From Roridomyces roridus (lineage: Eukaryota; Basidiomycota; Agaricomycetes; Agaricales; Mycenaceae), in the NCBI GenBank assembly GCA_029378245.1, contig JARKIF010000037.1:486001-550000 (forward strand): 64,000 bases of DNA. Direction: 5' to 3'. The notes below the pieces were generated by a model. The model did no database searches. It was not told where the DNA came from and was given only the letters and a program-made list of their open reading frames with translations. The position numbers and the translations under genes were made by a program. Positions within the stretch are counted from its first letter, which is position 1; each line of letters opens with the position of its first letter. Of the stretch, positions 1 through 12,700 are shown in pieces.

Positions 1-400
1 CGAGTTGAGTAGCATCTTGGGCAAGTCTTGGTCAATAACGAGATGGGTGGAGCAAGACAAATATGTGATGTCACTACTGCGGATCAGTATCACTCATCTT
101 TCTCACCCGTACCACCACCACAGATGCTCTGTCCTCGCCGTCTGTCATGCCCTGAAGCCCTTCCCTGTACACTTTCCGGCTCTCCCGACCTCTGGGTGTC
201 GCTGACCTGAATCTCCCGGTAGTTTTGTGCCATACACCATCGCCCAACACCACCGCCCCACTGCTCCACCCCAAACAGAGTAATGGAAACTTATAAGAGA
301 GGTGCGTTCCCTCCAGCTCATCCCCACAACACACCATGACTTGACATCCACCCCAGATCTGCTTCCTCAGAGCAGGAAAACGAGCTCAGCCTGTAGTCCC
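1..400. other. Flank left of the K1 transposon
   Basis: I see no supported gene here. The short reading frames overlap on both strands and show no recognisable motif. It is the outer flank of the K1 transposon and may belong to the host or to another element. Confidence 0.4.
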
Positions 401-408
401 ATTATAAT

Positions 409-655
409 ATGCACCGGTCCGCCCACAGGTGCATGTTATAATGCGCACCCTGCATTTCCATGGGTGGTGCATATTATAATGCGCACCCAACCGGCACACC
501 ACTGGTGTACCACCGGCTTGCCTCGGTTATTCCCACCACCACCGGCACCTTGTTGACCGATGGAGCTGTGCTGATGGCATCCCATTTGGGTGAATCACCA
601 GATGCCAGTGCTCGGCTCAGTGATACACATCAAAAATACCGTTCCGAATAAAATA
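409..655 (+). repeat. Left TIR of K1 with repeated ATTATAAT palindromes
   Basis: It pairs with 14305-14550 on the opposite strand, from the GTGCACCGGTCC end to a shared GTTCCGAATAAAAT. Near-palindromic units such as GTGCATATTATAATGCGCAC occur at least twice and a related half-unit lies at the border. Arrays like this near transposon ends often bind transposase, but that role is inferred here. Confidence 0.7.
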
Positions 656-899
656 AATACCTGATAGGCAATAGAAACATTACCAAACACCGCTACACCC
701 AATTCCCAAAAGGGTAATAGATATGCCTTTCAATATTCCATTTCATCACTGAGTTGAATCAGTATGCATCAAAAGGAGTCGAAATCAACAAAAAAAAACA
801 TGAGGCATGCATGCCACAAAAAGGCCTTCTCCACAAAGGCAACAAAAAAGCAAGAGACTAAACAGGAATAAACAGGAATAAACAGGGATGTCCAATTGG

Positions 900-1001
900 G
901 ATGAAATGTACAATGTGAGACTCGAACCTGAGACCCCCCATGCCAACCTTTTTCAGAGTTAACGCAGGCAGTCTAAACTACTGAGCCATTATAGAATTGC
1001 T
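900..1001 (-). repeat. tRNA-derived SINE-like copy
   Basis: Read on the minus strand it has an A-box-like TGGCTCAGTAGTTTAGACTGC-type segment (968-987) and a B box GGTTCGAGTCTC (917-928). This is the layout of an RNA polymerase III internal promoter in a tRNA-derived SINE. It lies between the K1 left TIR and the first K1 gene. No tRNA cloverleaf is evident. Confidence 0.5.
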
Positions 1002-2985
1002 TTCCTGGGAATCTCCATCGAACCCATTGACCCCGCCCATCACAGATGTGAAAGACAATACATAAAGACAACACCACTACGCCGAGTGCCCAACAAGGAA
1101 GCTAATCCAAAGTTGACATGTCAGCGGAAAACTCGATTCATGTGTCACTCATGTACATAACACTTCTACCGAGGCTTGAAAAGGAACGCGAGGAGGCTTG
1201 AAAAGGAACACGACTGAAAAAGAGAACAAGTAGGCCACTGGCAATCCCGCATGCATCCGTCACCAGCACCAGCAGCCTTAGTCCTCGTCTGAATCATCCT
1301 CGCCGCCTTTGCCCACCTTGACTCCATACTCATGCTTGCCGTTCTCATCCCCCGCTTGTTCCATCTCCCGCTCCAGGTCTTTATCGTGCATATCCATCTC
1401 CTCCTGCACAAGCCGCCGCTCTTCATCGGTCATCCCCGCAAAATCATCTTCTCCGTCTCCGAAGGGCGTGACGAGTGGGTTGTCATGGCCATCATCCATC
1501 TCAATATTATTGTCGGGAGGCGGTGGGGTGGGGCCAGAGTCGCCAGCCGTGGGTGAGGTCTCGGGGATGGGGTTCTCGGAGCCCGGCTGTAGGGAGGCAG
1601 ACGAGGACGTGCTTTGGAGTGGGTCTCCCATGCGCGATTTGGGATTGTCATTGACAGATCCGTGGGCAACGCTGGCGGGGTCCGTGCCGTCACTGGGTGG
1701 CGTTGGAACGGGAGATGGTGGGGTAGGGGTAGCTGGACCGTCTGGCGTCTTTTGGGCATCACCGGTGTTCTGCGTGGGGTCGGGTGTATTGCCGGGGAGG
1801 GAGGAATCTTGCTCTCCGGCTTGGATTTCGGGCGCGGGTGCGGCGCTGTCGGTCGTGAGTAAAAACATGTGGTAAGTGCTGTAACTGACCGTTTGTACGC
1901 CGCTCGTGGACGTGGCCGATCGGTACCCTCGGCTACCTTCTTTGCAGCAGGCTCCTCGTCTGGCTGGTCCGTGTCCTGATCGCCGCCTCGTTTGCTGGAT
2001 GAGAATTAGTGTCTACTAAATCATGGGAGAACGAGTGCACTTACCGCTTTGAAGCGCGTGTGGGTACGTGCCGCGGCTCGCTCTGCTTCTTCTTTCCCGC
2101 CTCCTTCTTCTTCCCCTTGCCCTTCCCCGCCTCCTTCTCCTTCTCCTTCGCGCCCTCGTCGTCTTGCTGCTGCTCGGAGTCGTCTTCGTCCGCCGGATTC
2201 TCCTCCATCATCTCCTTGTACCCGAAGATGAGATCCTCGAGAAACCCGACAAACTCCTTGTCCGCCCAGAGACTGCGCAAACCCTCACCCAACCCCTTGC
2301 CCTCCCCCTGGCTCACAATCGACTGCCCCCACCATGCTGCAGCCCGCACCAGCATCGTCAAGCCCTTGGTACCTCCTTTCCGCAACGGTGCCCAATCCTC
2401 CCACGTCACCGTCGACCCTGTATCCTTCCAGGACCTCCTGCGCAACACCTCGTCTTGACCATTAGGCATGATCGCTGCACACCACTCTACCAAGCGCGCT
2501 CCAAAACCACCCTCGAGCTTCTGGTCAACGGGTCTCCGGTGCTCCTTCTGCCACTGCCCGAGCTCCTTGGGCCGAATCTTGCCCGGGTTTGGTAAAGGCT
2601 TTCCGTCAGCACGCGGCGCCCATCGCTTCTCAAACTTGACCATGAGAACAAGAAGCACGTCCCAGCGGGGACCCCAGTGCTTCTCGCCGATATACTCCCA
2701 GGCACTCTTGAGCTCACTGGGCCAAGAATCCTGGGCGACGGGGCGCACATCGGGCCACTCGTCTGCATCGAGAGTGATGTCCGTCGTCATGGCAATGAGC
2801 TTGTCGAGATTGGGGGGAGTGGGAATTGTTGTGGTCGAGGATGGGCCAGGAGGTGCCGTCGAGGACGTAGAAGCGGATGGTGCTGAGGACGACCCAGTCT
2901 TCGATGACGCTGCTGTCATCGTGGGAGTGGTGGTCGTTGTGGGTGCGTCCTGGATCGTCGTCATCGAATCTATATCCTTCTTGAT

Positions 2986-5893
2986 CACCTGTGGATCCCA
3001 GTAACTGACAGTCACCACTGTTGTACATACCCCCCTATCGACAACAGTGGTGACTGTCAGTTTTGCGGATTTAGGCTTCCACGAAATTTTCCATGGGATA
3101 TGGCTCCACGAAGTCCATGGATTTGAGGGACCAAGGCATTCAAAAATCAAGTGGTGGATTTGGCAGTCATCAGTCCACGGAATGGCTTGTGTATCTACCA
3201 ATCCAACAAGTAAATAGGCCATACAATCATTAAAGGAATTTCACAGTGACCAATCCATGAATTAATGATTGAACCTACTAATCCAGGTAATCCATTGGAT
3301 CTGACCTGCAACCACAAAACAATTCACCAATCTACGGAATCCATGGAGTTCACCCTTCTCAGGTATCATCATACAATATTGATGGTTGATGGCATCAAAA
3401 ACGAAAGTGGTAGAGAATGTCCAGGGCTACTAGAGTTGTCAATGAACTTGCTACTGGGAATGTCCCCATCACTCCAAATCTTTGCAGTGATCCATAGTTC
3501 ACCTCCTGCTTTTCCCCTCCTTTCACTACTATCTAACAAGTCATTGTACCCCAGCTCATTTCATTTGAACATCACAAGGCCTCCAGGTGCTCATGAAGAT
3601 CTGACAGTGTGGCTGATTAGACTGTTTTGATGTCAAGTCCTAATTGGGACCACTACTCCAAGTGGCCCAAAAGGGAAGTTTTCCTCAATGCACTCAGTCC
3701 ATCGCTTTCTGGGCAGCAAATACTGTCAGGAAGGCTTCTATAAGTGTAGTGAAATGATTTGGCAGGCTCAAATGCCCATAGGTAAGCAATGCCAAGCCAG
3801 TACATCAGTGTTTGTTGTGCAGAGGAAGTCCCTGTTATTCCATGACTCTCTGCTATCCAGTCTTGGTGGAAGACATTTAACTTACTCATTGGTTGTCCCT
3901 GACCCTCTGAAACCCTTGTACCTGAAGTCTATGGCACAATATGTGTGAGAGACAGTAGGTTTGATTGAAGATCAATTTCTAGCTAGAGGCCCCTTTCCCT
4001 TGAGAGGATAATCTAAAAAGTGGATGTAAATTTTATTTGAGACTCCATAATCATGAATTAGTGCAGTCCTGAGGTCAGTGTGATGCATGGATGTTGACAT
4101 AAGTCAGTTGGACTCTGGCAGTGATACAGTCCTATCCCTCAGGCTAGCAGTGTCCCTGGGTTGCCAGCCTGTATCATATTGCTCAGATATCCCAGAGGAC
4201 CCAAAATATCATGGGGGATCACACTTTGAGTGCTGTAGACTCTTTGAACCAGGGAGATCAACTTTAGAGTGATCAGTGAATTATGGCTGAAGGGGTTGGT
4301 CAAATGGGCTGATGGAGGGCTTAAAGGAACTCTCCTAGGTCACAGCATTCAGAATATATATAGTTTTGCATGGGTTGACCCTTTGGTTGTTGAGTTATGA
4401 ACATTTGAGCACTTTCATCATGAACACACCACTGTTCATAAATGCTACTCAGGTTGCTCTCGGGTTCAACCATTCCACATGCAATTCTGAGTCAATCTGA
4501 GATAATGAGGACATATTTGGAACCAGATTTTGAAGGGGAATCCATTTTTCATATCCCCAGAGACTGAAGCTGACCCTGAGAATCAATATCAAAGGAATGA
4601 TCCAAAATTGATCATGTACATAGCTCAGCTTTCTGAGGTTCTCTTAATCAGTATTCTGGAATCAAACTAATATTTGAGCCTCAGGATGGTCCCCCACCCT
4701 GGTTGTATGAGTACCCTGCCCAGGGATAAGGAGGAATACAACAAACATGAAAATGGGGGATGTTGGAGTTAAACATGGCCTTGGTCCTCCAGGTAAGAGT
4801 AGTAACCTACCCCAGAGTGATTCTATAGTGCCAATATACCTTATGGATAAGGATATCAAGGCCTATGCTCTGACACCGGCCTCATACACCACCATCAGCT
4901 TGGAGCTCATGGCCTCTGAAATGCCCTTAGTGTCACTCTCAGGCAAGAGATAGTGTATCAATAGTGAGTGTATGTACCTTCCCTACCCATCTGAGCTTAA
5001 GAAGGGCAACTGGGAAACCTATCTTGACATGTTATTATGGTTTCAACAAAAATCAGCTTGTGTGGCTATTATAGGCAGGCTCAAGCCTCCCTCTGCACCC
5101 AATAGCATCCTATACCATGCCTAACATATCAAAGTAAACCCTGAGAGGTTTAAATTATACAGAAACACCCTCAGTGTACACAGGATGAGTGAAAAACCGC
5201 AGAATTTCCTTTCTGGGACTTGGGAGTAGTGGCCAAGGTGGGACAAACACAGTGGAATGACACTGATGCTGGGTGTATATGGGTAGTGGGTACCAACCAA
5301 AACTGATCCATATGATGGGAGGATGTTTAAAGACCATTTGCAGTATGTATAAATATTCCATGGCCTCCTGAAACAGAGCTTAGCTGGCAAAACAAGTGAT
5401 TGGGAGTGATGGGGACATTCCCAGTAGCAAGTTCATTGACAACTCTAGTAGCCCTGAACATTCTCTACCACTTTTGTTTTTTGATGCCATCAACCATCAA
5501 TATTGTATGATGATACCTGAGAAGGGTGAACTCCATGGATTCCGTGGATTGGTGAGTTGTTTTGTGGTTGCAGGTCAGATCCAATGGATTACCTGGATTA
5601 GTAGGTTCAATCATTAATTCATGGATTGGTCACTGTGAAATTCCTTTAATGATTGTATGGCCTATTTACTTGTTGGATTGGTGGATACACAAGCCATTCC
5701 GTGGACTGATGACTGCCAAATCCACCACTTGATTTTTGAATGCCTTGGTCCCTCAAATCCATGGACTTCGTGGAGCCATATCCCATGGAAAATTTCGTGG
5801 AAGCCTAAATCCGCAAAACTGACAGTCACCACTGTTGTCGATAGGGGGGTATGTACAACAGTGGTGACTGTCAGTTACTGGGATCCACAGGTG
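2986..5893. mobile_element. Element A: long-TIR non-autonomous element, 2908 bp
   Basis: The ends are CACCTGTGGATCC and GGATCCACAGGTG, with TIRs of about 491 bp (2986-3476 and 5402-5893). It is flanked by a perfect 8-bp TSD, TTCTTGAT (2978-2985 and 5894-5901). No transposase can be read in it. The core from about 3960 to 5150 closely resembles 28370-29570 of element B and, reversed, part of element C. An open frame on the minus strand runs out of the left TIR into the host gene exon, which is why gene callers may fuse the two. Confidence 0.9.
3003..3062. repeat. Terminal hairpin in the left TIR of element A
   Basis: Perfect 22-nt arms (3003-3024 and 3041-3062, starting AACTGACAGTCACC) are separated by a 16-nt loop. 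The same hairpin recurs in the right TIR (5817-5838 with 5855-5876). It starts 17 bp inside the element end. Confidence 0.9.
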
Positions 5894-7117
5894 TTCTTGA
5901 TTGCGCGCTTGCGGCAGGTGTCCTTGGCTATACAATGTGTGCAATGAGTAACGTTTTTGTTCTCCGGGAAGGAATGATGCTCACAGAATAATTTCCGCCC
6001 ATAGCTTGTGATGTTATTTTCCATCGCGGTGAATGCCTTGGGCTCGGCCTTGCCCCAGGTCTTGTTCGTTTCATAGCCGCTTGTTTCGGAGAAAATACTG
6101 TTGGTACGTAGTCAGCAACAGCCAGCTTCCAAGATTCGAATGCACATACGTTCGGAGTCGTACCTCGCCGTTCTGCTCGCCCACGGGCCCAATAGCGAGA
6201 ATGATGATGGCCATGCCCAAGCGTTCGGCGAGAGCATCTGCAAGGGGGATTCCGACACCATCGAACATCGAGTAAGCCCTGAATTAAATGTGAGTCCTTC
6301 ATGTCACGATGAAAAAGACAGGACACGTACTCGTGGTATTCTTCCGCGGTGTGCTCCACCATTTCATTCTTCTCACGGAACTTCTTCACCTTCTTGGCGT
6401 GCTCAGCATCCACCTCCGCAATCAGCGCGGCCTTGAAATCCTCTGGCTCCGCATCCCAGCACTTCTGCGCGTAGGTCTGGCAGAACGACACACGCATGTT
6501 GTCCCCCAGTGTCGCCTTGACTCCTTCCCACTCCTTGTCAAACCCCTTCTTTATCCGTGACGCGTAGTGTTTCTCGGAATAGTGCCTGGAATACGCCTTG
6601 CGACGGGGGACGCCACCAGCACCCAAATGCTGCATCGTCTTGAGGATGGAGCTGATAGTGCTGCGGTGAGGTCGCTTCCCAGTGTACTTGTGCCGATACC
6701 AGTTGCCAAGTTTCTGAAAAAGATGAGTATTTGCCCTGGATTCGCAGAGTAGTGTACGTACCGCCCGAAGCTCCGCAAAGACCTCACGATAGTGCTTCTT
6801 CTCATCCTCGAGTGCATCCCCGGTGAGTCCCTCCCTTTTATCGACTGGCTTCCAGTCCTCAATGTCGCCGTCTACATTCTGGGTGAAGGGAAGGTCGATT
6901 CCATAGCGGGAGATGAATTTCTTGGTGACATCGTCGTAGAAGGGGCCGCGGTCGGGAGTGTGGAAGTCTGACTCGAAGGATTCGAGGAACTTGAGTTTTT
7001 CGCCCTGAAAGCCAGACGGACGGCCAGGTCGTTTGCCAGTTTTCATTCGTCCCATCGAAGAGTGAGGAGGATGTAGTTTGATCGCTTGGTCAGCGATCAA
7101 TCTCAGTCTCGACCTCC

Positions 7118-8515
7118 ATGCCCAGCTCCAAGCATTATCTCCTTAGTGAATGGAATCCCTTATCTCCCCTGCATTTGTCTAACATCGGGCTTCTCTCAGA
7201 TCCAGTCCGCTCTCGTGTCTCCACCTCCACCCCCAGTGCCAAACGACATCGCGTAGGTGAGTCAAATCCCATCATGCTCGTCTGCTGGTTCGTCTGATAT
7301 CCTTGCTCAGTCCGTAAACCTACTTGGCGTTCAAGACACGTCCTTGCCGCACTCGAGGCCTGTGGAGATACAACAACTTGTGTGTTAATGCCTGGTCTTT
7401 CTCGCAAAGAAGCTGATCGCGTGCCTAAACAGCTTGGCCTCCACTGCTTGAGGATGGCCATTCGTTCGGCCTCAATGTGCAAATCTTAGACCTCCCTCCT
7501 CTACCACGGTGCCCGCGCACTGATGAGTTCGCTGACGAGTCCGCCAGCTCGGGTGATGTTGGCAATTGCGATGAAGGGGGCGGTGTGGGAGGAGATCTGG
7601 TGGTTGACTAGGTCTAAATTGTATGGTGAGTTTATGTCGAATGGAATGTATCCGCGTATTCCAATGAATATAGGATTACCATCATCAAATCAACACATCT
7701 TTCGTCTCGACTGCGATGCCTACTTTAACGCAACGCCGTGTCAGTGAGTGAATCCAGTTTCTACTCTCCTTCCCTGTCCCAATTGTGTGCTTCTACAGCC
7801 CCCCGTCATCATGGTCGAAGGATACGGCTTGCCCGTTTCCTTCATCTGCGTGTTGTGCTTGCCGCCAGCTGGGAGGTACCTACTTGTGCGTACATTTCTT
7901 TCTCTCCTCATACACTAATCAACCGTTCTCCTAGCTCATATCACCCGCGACGACATCCTGTACCACATTGATTTTAATCGCACACATCCGTTCTTCCACA
8001 CACCGACTTCGGCACCTCGCAGTCCTCCCATCAACATTGTCTCTCTGCCTTACCAGCCACCGGACCCGGTCAGAGGCGAATCTCCCGCGTGGGGTGTGGG
8101 CTATAGGACTGAGTAGGGCTAAATTATCAATACACCGTAGAATCTCCAAATCAGAAACAAGTCGACAACAACTTGACTCCCATCACCACACCCTCATGGT
8201 CTGCGCAAATCGCAAACGTCGCCATCGTCTCCGGTTGGCCGGTCTCAGTCAGCACCTTGGTCAGTGCCTGAATTCATTGTTCGTTCCTTTATCAAATTTA
8301 AAATCCTCACACCGCAGAAAAAGAAACCTGCACCGAAACAAGTCTACACGACTCGCTCCGTGACGGCTCCTGAACGTGCATGGAGGGCATGGGGTGCCAG
8401 TGGTGGTGGTGGGTGGCCCGACGAGGCATGGAACACATGGGGTGGTGGGTCTTCGGATGACGACTACGGGGTCTCGGTGGATATCAGCATGTGGTGGAAC
8501 AATTGGGACGACTAG
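7118..8515 (+). pseudogene. Decayed K1 gene divergent from the large minus-strand gene
   Basis: I do not recognise the product. An ATG at 7118 opens MPSSKHYLLSEWNPLSP, which ends in a basic AKRHRV and a plausible intron (GTGAGT to CTCAG, about 7254-7306). The next exon reads VRKPTWRSRHVLAALEACGD but hits a stop at 7486-7488. A parallel frame (LNVQILDLPPLPRCPRTDEF) continues, which suggests a frameshift. Further coding-like pieces are near 7805-7880 (MVEGYGLPVSFICV), 7935-8115 (HITRDDILYHIDFNRTHPFF) and 8300-8515, which ends in a Trp- and Gly-rich tail (SVDISMWWNNWDD). A K1 accessory gene in decay is the simplest reading. Exon joins are tentative. Confidence 0.35.
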
Positions 8516-8785
8516 GCCTCCGGCAATGCCAATTGAAACCGAATACATATTCTCACGAAACCACAATCACATTATTCGACCTCGTGTATCTCCATGGCGG
8601 CGGCGGCCCACGTTCCGAATTCGAGTCAAAGTCAAGCTCGTCGTTCTAGCCCGTCAAGAATTTATTGTATCTCAGTCAACAAATCCTCTAACACCGCTAC
8701 AATACAGGCAGAAATAACCATAGATATCACTGGGCTCTTGGGCAAATGAGGGCTGGACAGCATGCAAAATCAAAACAGGCGTACC

Positions 8786-9280
8786 TTAAGCTTGCCGAGG
8801 ATCAAACACAGCAGCAGCCCGCGCGCGAGCCAGAGCCATGGAAAGAGGGTGTCCGCCCTTCCCCTCCTGGCGAGATGAAGGGCCTGGCGTGATGGGAGCA
8901 TCAACAGCGGCGTGTGCGCGCCGGCGTTCCAAAGCTTCCAGGAGCTGTTGATCCTGGCGCTCTTGGCGCGCACGGCAGGCGGCGGGGGAATTGGTTCCGG
9001 GGACACATGTGGGCTTCCTCGCAACCGAAGTCATCGGTTTGGAGGGGCGAGGCAGAGGTGTTCCAGCCGCGCGAACAAACGGCTCGCGTTGCCCAGGGAC
9101 GAAAGTGTAGATGCGCTCGAGGTCGGAGAGAGGGTTATAGATGGAAGCATCCCAGTTGGGCGGTGCGACTAGCTTTCCAGCAGCTCGGGCGGCCTTGGCA
9201 GCATGGTAATCCTTCCAATAGCTTTTTGAATATCGAAAACGAGGTTTAGGGCTCGATTCATCGCGGGAGACACGAGGCAT
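8786..9280 (-). CDS. K1 small basic protein, 164 codons, unrecognised
   Basis: An uninterrupted frame runs from ATG (9280) to TAA (8786). It starts MPRVSRDESSPKPRFRYSKS and has YWKDYHAAKAARAAGK early, a PNWDASIYNPL segment near the middle and an Arg- and Ala-rich C-terminal half (CRARQERQDQQLLEALERRR). It has no signal peptide, membrane segment or known catalytic motif. It lies between the decayed gene and the transposase, transcribed away from the transposase about 500 bp apart. The basic, helical make-up would suit a small nucleic-acid-binding transposon protein, but that is a guess. A third or more of a stretch this GC-rich can stay open by chance, so the gene is likely but not certain. 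Confidence 0.55.
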   Translation of the reverse strand: MPRVSRDESSPKPRFRYSKSYWKDYHAAKAARAAGKLVAPPNWDASIYNPLSDLERIYTFVPGQREPFVRAAGTPLPRPSKPMTSVARKPTCVPGTNSPAACRARQERQDQQLLEALERRRAHAAVDAPITPGPSSRQEGKGGHPLSMALARARAAAVFDPRQA

Positions 9281-9776
9281 GAGTGGTGGGGATGAGCAGA
9301 GACGGATAGGCGAAAGCCGGCGCTAGTCCCCTTTGGGTGAACGTGGTGCACCCGTCGCGCATGATGTAGCGCACCCGTCTATGCATTCGACCAGCTCGTT
9401 CACAATTACGGGAGCTCCTCGAGCCTCACACCGCTGTCTACCCATTAAACGAATTGGATACTGTATGGATCAAGATTTTCATTCACCGCTGTGAGATACA
9501 TGAAATGTGGTGAGTCTGAATGCTCAACACCTAAACGAACATTTTGTCTGACCGTCCACTACACAGTCAATATATTTTTCAATTTGTAAAATTCACAAAC
9601 AGGACACAGAAAAATTTGTGTAATTCCACATTCTGTCAGCGCCCAACCCGCCCTTTAAATGCACTACAGAGTCTGCCAGAAAAAAATCAGAAATCTTTGT
9701 CCTGTTACTTATTCGGTTGTTTCGGCAACATCCGGTCCTCTCTTTCGCTTGACATCCATACTCAAATTTGCCTCTC
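9281..9776. promoter_or_regulatory. Divergent intergenic region upstream of the K1 transposase
   Basis: This AT-richer stretch separates the start of the 164-codon gene (9280) from the transposase start (9777) and should hold both promoters. I see no clear TATA box and no other feature. Confidence 0.3.
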
Positions 9777-12700
9777 ATGACTCAAATGCGACGCCTACTC
9801 CAATTCCGCCAATACAACGACCGCAATTTTGAAGCACGCAACAAAAATACCAGGGAGCGGATGGCTCGACTGCGCTCCGGACTTTCCCCCAAGGAACGGG
9901 CTGCGCGGCTTCTGGCTCGCCGGGAGTCGGACAGACAATACCGTCAGAAGTGTGTTGCCTTCCTCTCTTCCTTCCACTCAGCTGCTAATGCAAAACGCAG
10001 AAATTGCGCTACCATTGCTGACAAGGCCAAATACCGTCGTCAAGCCGCCGCGGCTCAGAAGGAGGAACTTCGGTGTGTCTCTTTACTTGTGGCTTTTCTG
10101 CAGCTAAAGTTCCCCACTAGTCAAGAGCAGCTGGCCCAAAGAGCTATATTCCTTGAGGCCCGTCGCCGGCACGCCCGAGCCAGGCTCGCTTGCCATCTTG
10201 CTGTTCGACCCCGATGAAGAACATGTTTCCCTGGCCTCTACCTCCGTCAACAATCGTATCCAGCGTCAATACAATCCAGCCCCTCCGCCTTCCCCCAAAA
10301 AGCCACGCCGCGTGTTTGACGTGTTTGACCATGCCATGGGCTACAGCGGCGAAGACGACTCTCTTTTTCTTCTTGAGGGCGAATGTGAGGGCCCCGAGCG
10401 CATCATCATCCAGCCCAAAAAGGCTAAGCGGTATCTTAACTCCGTGAGCGGCTTTTCCAGACGCAACTTTCAAATCTGATGAGTAATAACAGGACAGACC
10501 AATGCTGGGATTCATCCGGGAACGCAACAAGATACTAGATGCCTTTCTGCGCCGTGAGGGACGCGGCACCGGGTGGGAGGACGGCTGTATGGATGAATCT
10601 TGTCTCAGCACCGACGCCAAGTATCGCTGCCAAGATTGTTTCGTGCGAAGGCTTTTGTGTCATGCATGCATGGTCGAACGGTATCAAGATGAACCGTTGC
10701 ATATCATCGAGGTAAAATCTACTCTCCTTTTGTATTGTTTTCGCTAATGTCATTTCATTCACCAGGAATGGCGGGATAATTATTTTCACCCTTGCAGTTT
10801 GGCTAGTCTCAGCGAGAACCGGCGTGTACAACTCGTACATCCGCCTGCACAATACTGTAACTTCCCCGATGGTCCGCACCCAATGGTCGTACTCGACAAC
10901 AATGGTATCCACCAGCTCGAAATCGATTTCTGCGGCTGCGTCGGAGCTCCTTCCATCTGTGATCAAGTCATCGACATCGGTTGGTACCCGGCTACCAAGA
11001 CCGCGCCCGAGACTTGTGCAACTCTGAGTCTGCTCAAACGGTTCCACACCTTGAATCTGCAGGCACGGGTGTCTGCCTATGACTTCTACAACTCGTTGGA
11101 AGTTGTGAGCGAACGCGGGGGCATGCAAGTGGTGCCGGTATGAAATCATCTCACCACATGTTCCTGCTGATTGACCACACTTGCAGGACCGTCGCGAGCA
11201 GTTCACGCTGATTGCACGTGAATATCGCCATGTGCAACAGTGTAAGCGTGCGGGGCGCGGGCATGATGGTGCCAAGGTGCCTGTTGCTGTTAGATCAACA
11301 GAACTGTTGCATGGGATCAAAGCGACGGCGCCCGGTGAGTGCGGGATCGATTGCCGTGCGTGCCCAGTTCCCGGCGTGAATATCCCGGATGAGTACACCC
11401 CCGAGGATGCGTAGGTGCCATAGTACATGGAATAATTCTGGCTAACGAATCTGTAGGTGGCTTTATCAGCTCCTGCTGTCTCAAGATGCAAATTTCAAAC
11501 TAAAAGGTCGGGATACATCCTCAAGAGATAAAGATCCGTCATTGGGGCCTGGGTTCGCCTACGTGGTTGCCAATGATCAATACTTAGCCCACCTGTCAAA
11601 ATATGTTGACGAGGACGAGGTGAGTATTCCTTACTCAATGAGTGCAACCGTTGACATTTCTTTTAGATAAGCCACTGCGTTGCTTTCGCAGCTTTGTGGA
11701 GGGCCAACAACAAGCGGGCTAAGGGACTCCGCACCACGGGGATAGCATCGGTCAGCTGCTCCCGGCACGAGGTGTTTCGGAAAAATGGCACAGGAGATTT
11801 GCAAAAGGGGGAAAGGTACGCCGTCAAGCTTTCAAGGTTGTTCTGATTGTCATTAACACTTGTTCAGGTACTCGAATATTGATTATCTTTTCTTCATGAG
11901 CATCATCGGCATCGCCCTCTCGTCAATTCTTGTCAGCTACGACATCGCATGCCAATGGTCCATCAACTTTTGGAAGCGCGCCAAGAAAATGCCTTCGTAC
12001 TTACAGCTTCCGCCCGGCCTCCGAATCCAGTTCAAGGTCCCCAAATTTCATCTCCCGCTGCACGTCAAGAAGTGTCATGGTCCATACTCGTTCAACTACA
12101 CGAAGGGTGTCGGCAGAACAGATGGAGAGGGGGTCGAGCGCAATTGGTCGTGGCTTAACATGATCGTGCGCTCCGTATCTGTCATGGGGCCGGGATCGCG
12201 TGAGGACACGATTGACGACTTCTGTGGTTACGCAAATTGGAGAAAGACTGTCGGCTTCGGTTCGTCCAGCTCCGTCCCGAGGATCGATGCTGATTGACGC
12301 AATAGGAAATTCTTTACTCCGAAAACTTGTATTGGCCATCCCCAAGGCGATTCTGCATGGACAGGCATTCCAGGCCTTTACGGAGGGTGTGCGCGAGGGA
12401 CACGAGGACGAGTTGGAGGCATGGGGAGAGGAGATAAAAGCCTGGGAAGTCGACAGTGAGAAGAAGTGCCCCTATGAGTATCCTGAGGAGCAAGGTGCGA
12501 AGCATGTTTTCTCAGGCTGTGTGCGGGAGCTAATTGGTGCTTACAGATATCACAATGGACTCGCTACGTCTCCTCATTGCCCAGGAGGAGCACGCGCGCG
12601 CGGAGAAGGGAACTTCAAAGACGAACACACCAGGAGCATTCATCATGGCGGCAATGGAGCTGGAAGAGCATCAGTGCGTGGTGGCGCAATACTCACATTC

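Larger units (their letters stand above)
1278..7055 (-). pseudogene. K1 large minus-strand gene, split by element A
   Basis: I do not recognise a named family. I propose a start at the ATG at 7055, followed by a basic KTGKRPGRPS stretch. A polar helical region follows, then EEYHE joined by splicing to a segment with IPLADALAERLGMAI. A Cys/His cluster follows (CEHHSF, then HCTHC, then DTCRKR), with a second half rich in Trp and charge (around EYIGEKHWGPRWD) and an acidic tail ending EDDSDED. Introns are short; one between RLRT and IFSETSG uses a GTATGT donor. Element A (2986-5893) sits right after the Cys cluster. Removing A and one TSD copy joins CRKRAI to KKDIDSM in frame. The start is only 62 bp from the divergent gene at 7118, which suggests a shared promoter. 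The Cys cluster hints at nucleic-acid binding, but no function is assigned. Confidence 0.7.

Noticed and set aside
1309..1875. Plus-strand ORF of 188 codons
   Set aside because: It is the antisense shadow of the acidic C-terminal exon of the large K1 minus-strand gene.
2041..3222. A single 393-codon minus-strand ORF
   Set aside because: Its first 79 codons are the TIR of element A read through by chance; the real exon begins at the TSD.
5657..5947. Plus-strand ORF starting MAYLLVGLVDT
   Set aside because: It is the right TIR of element A, identical to the start of the left-TIR frame, and not a gene.
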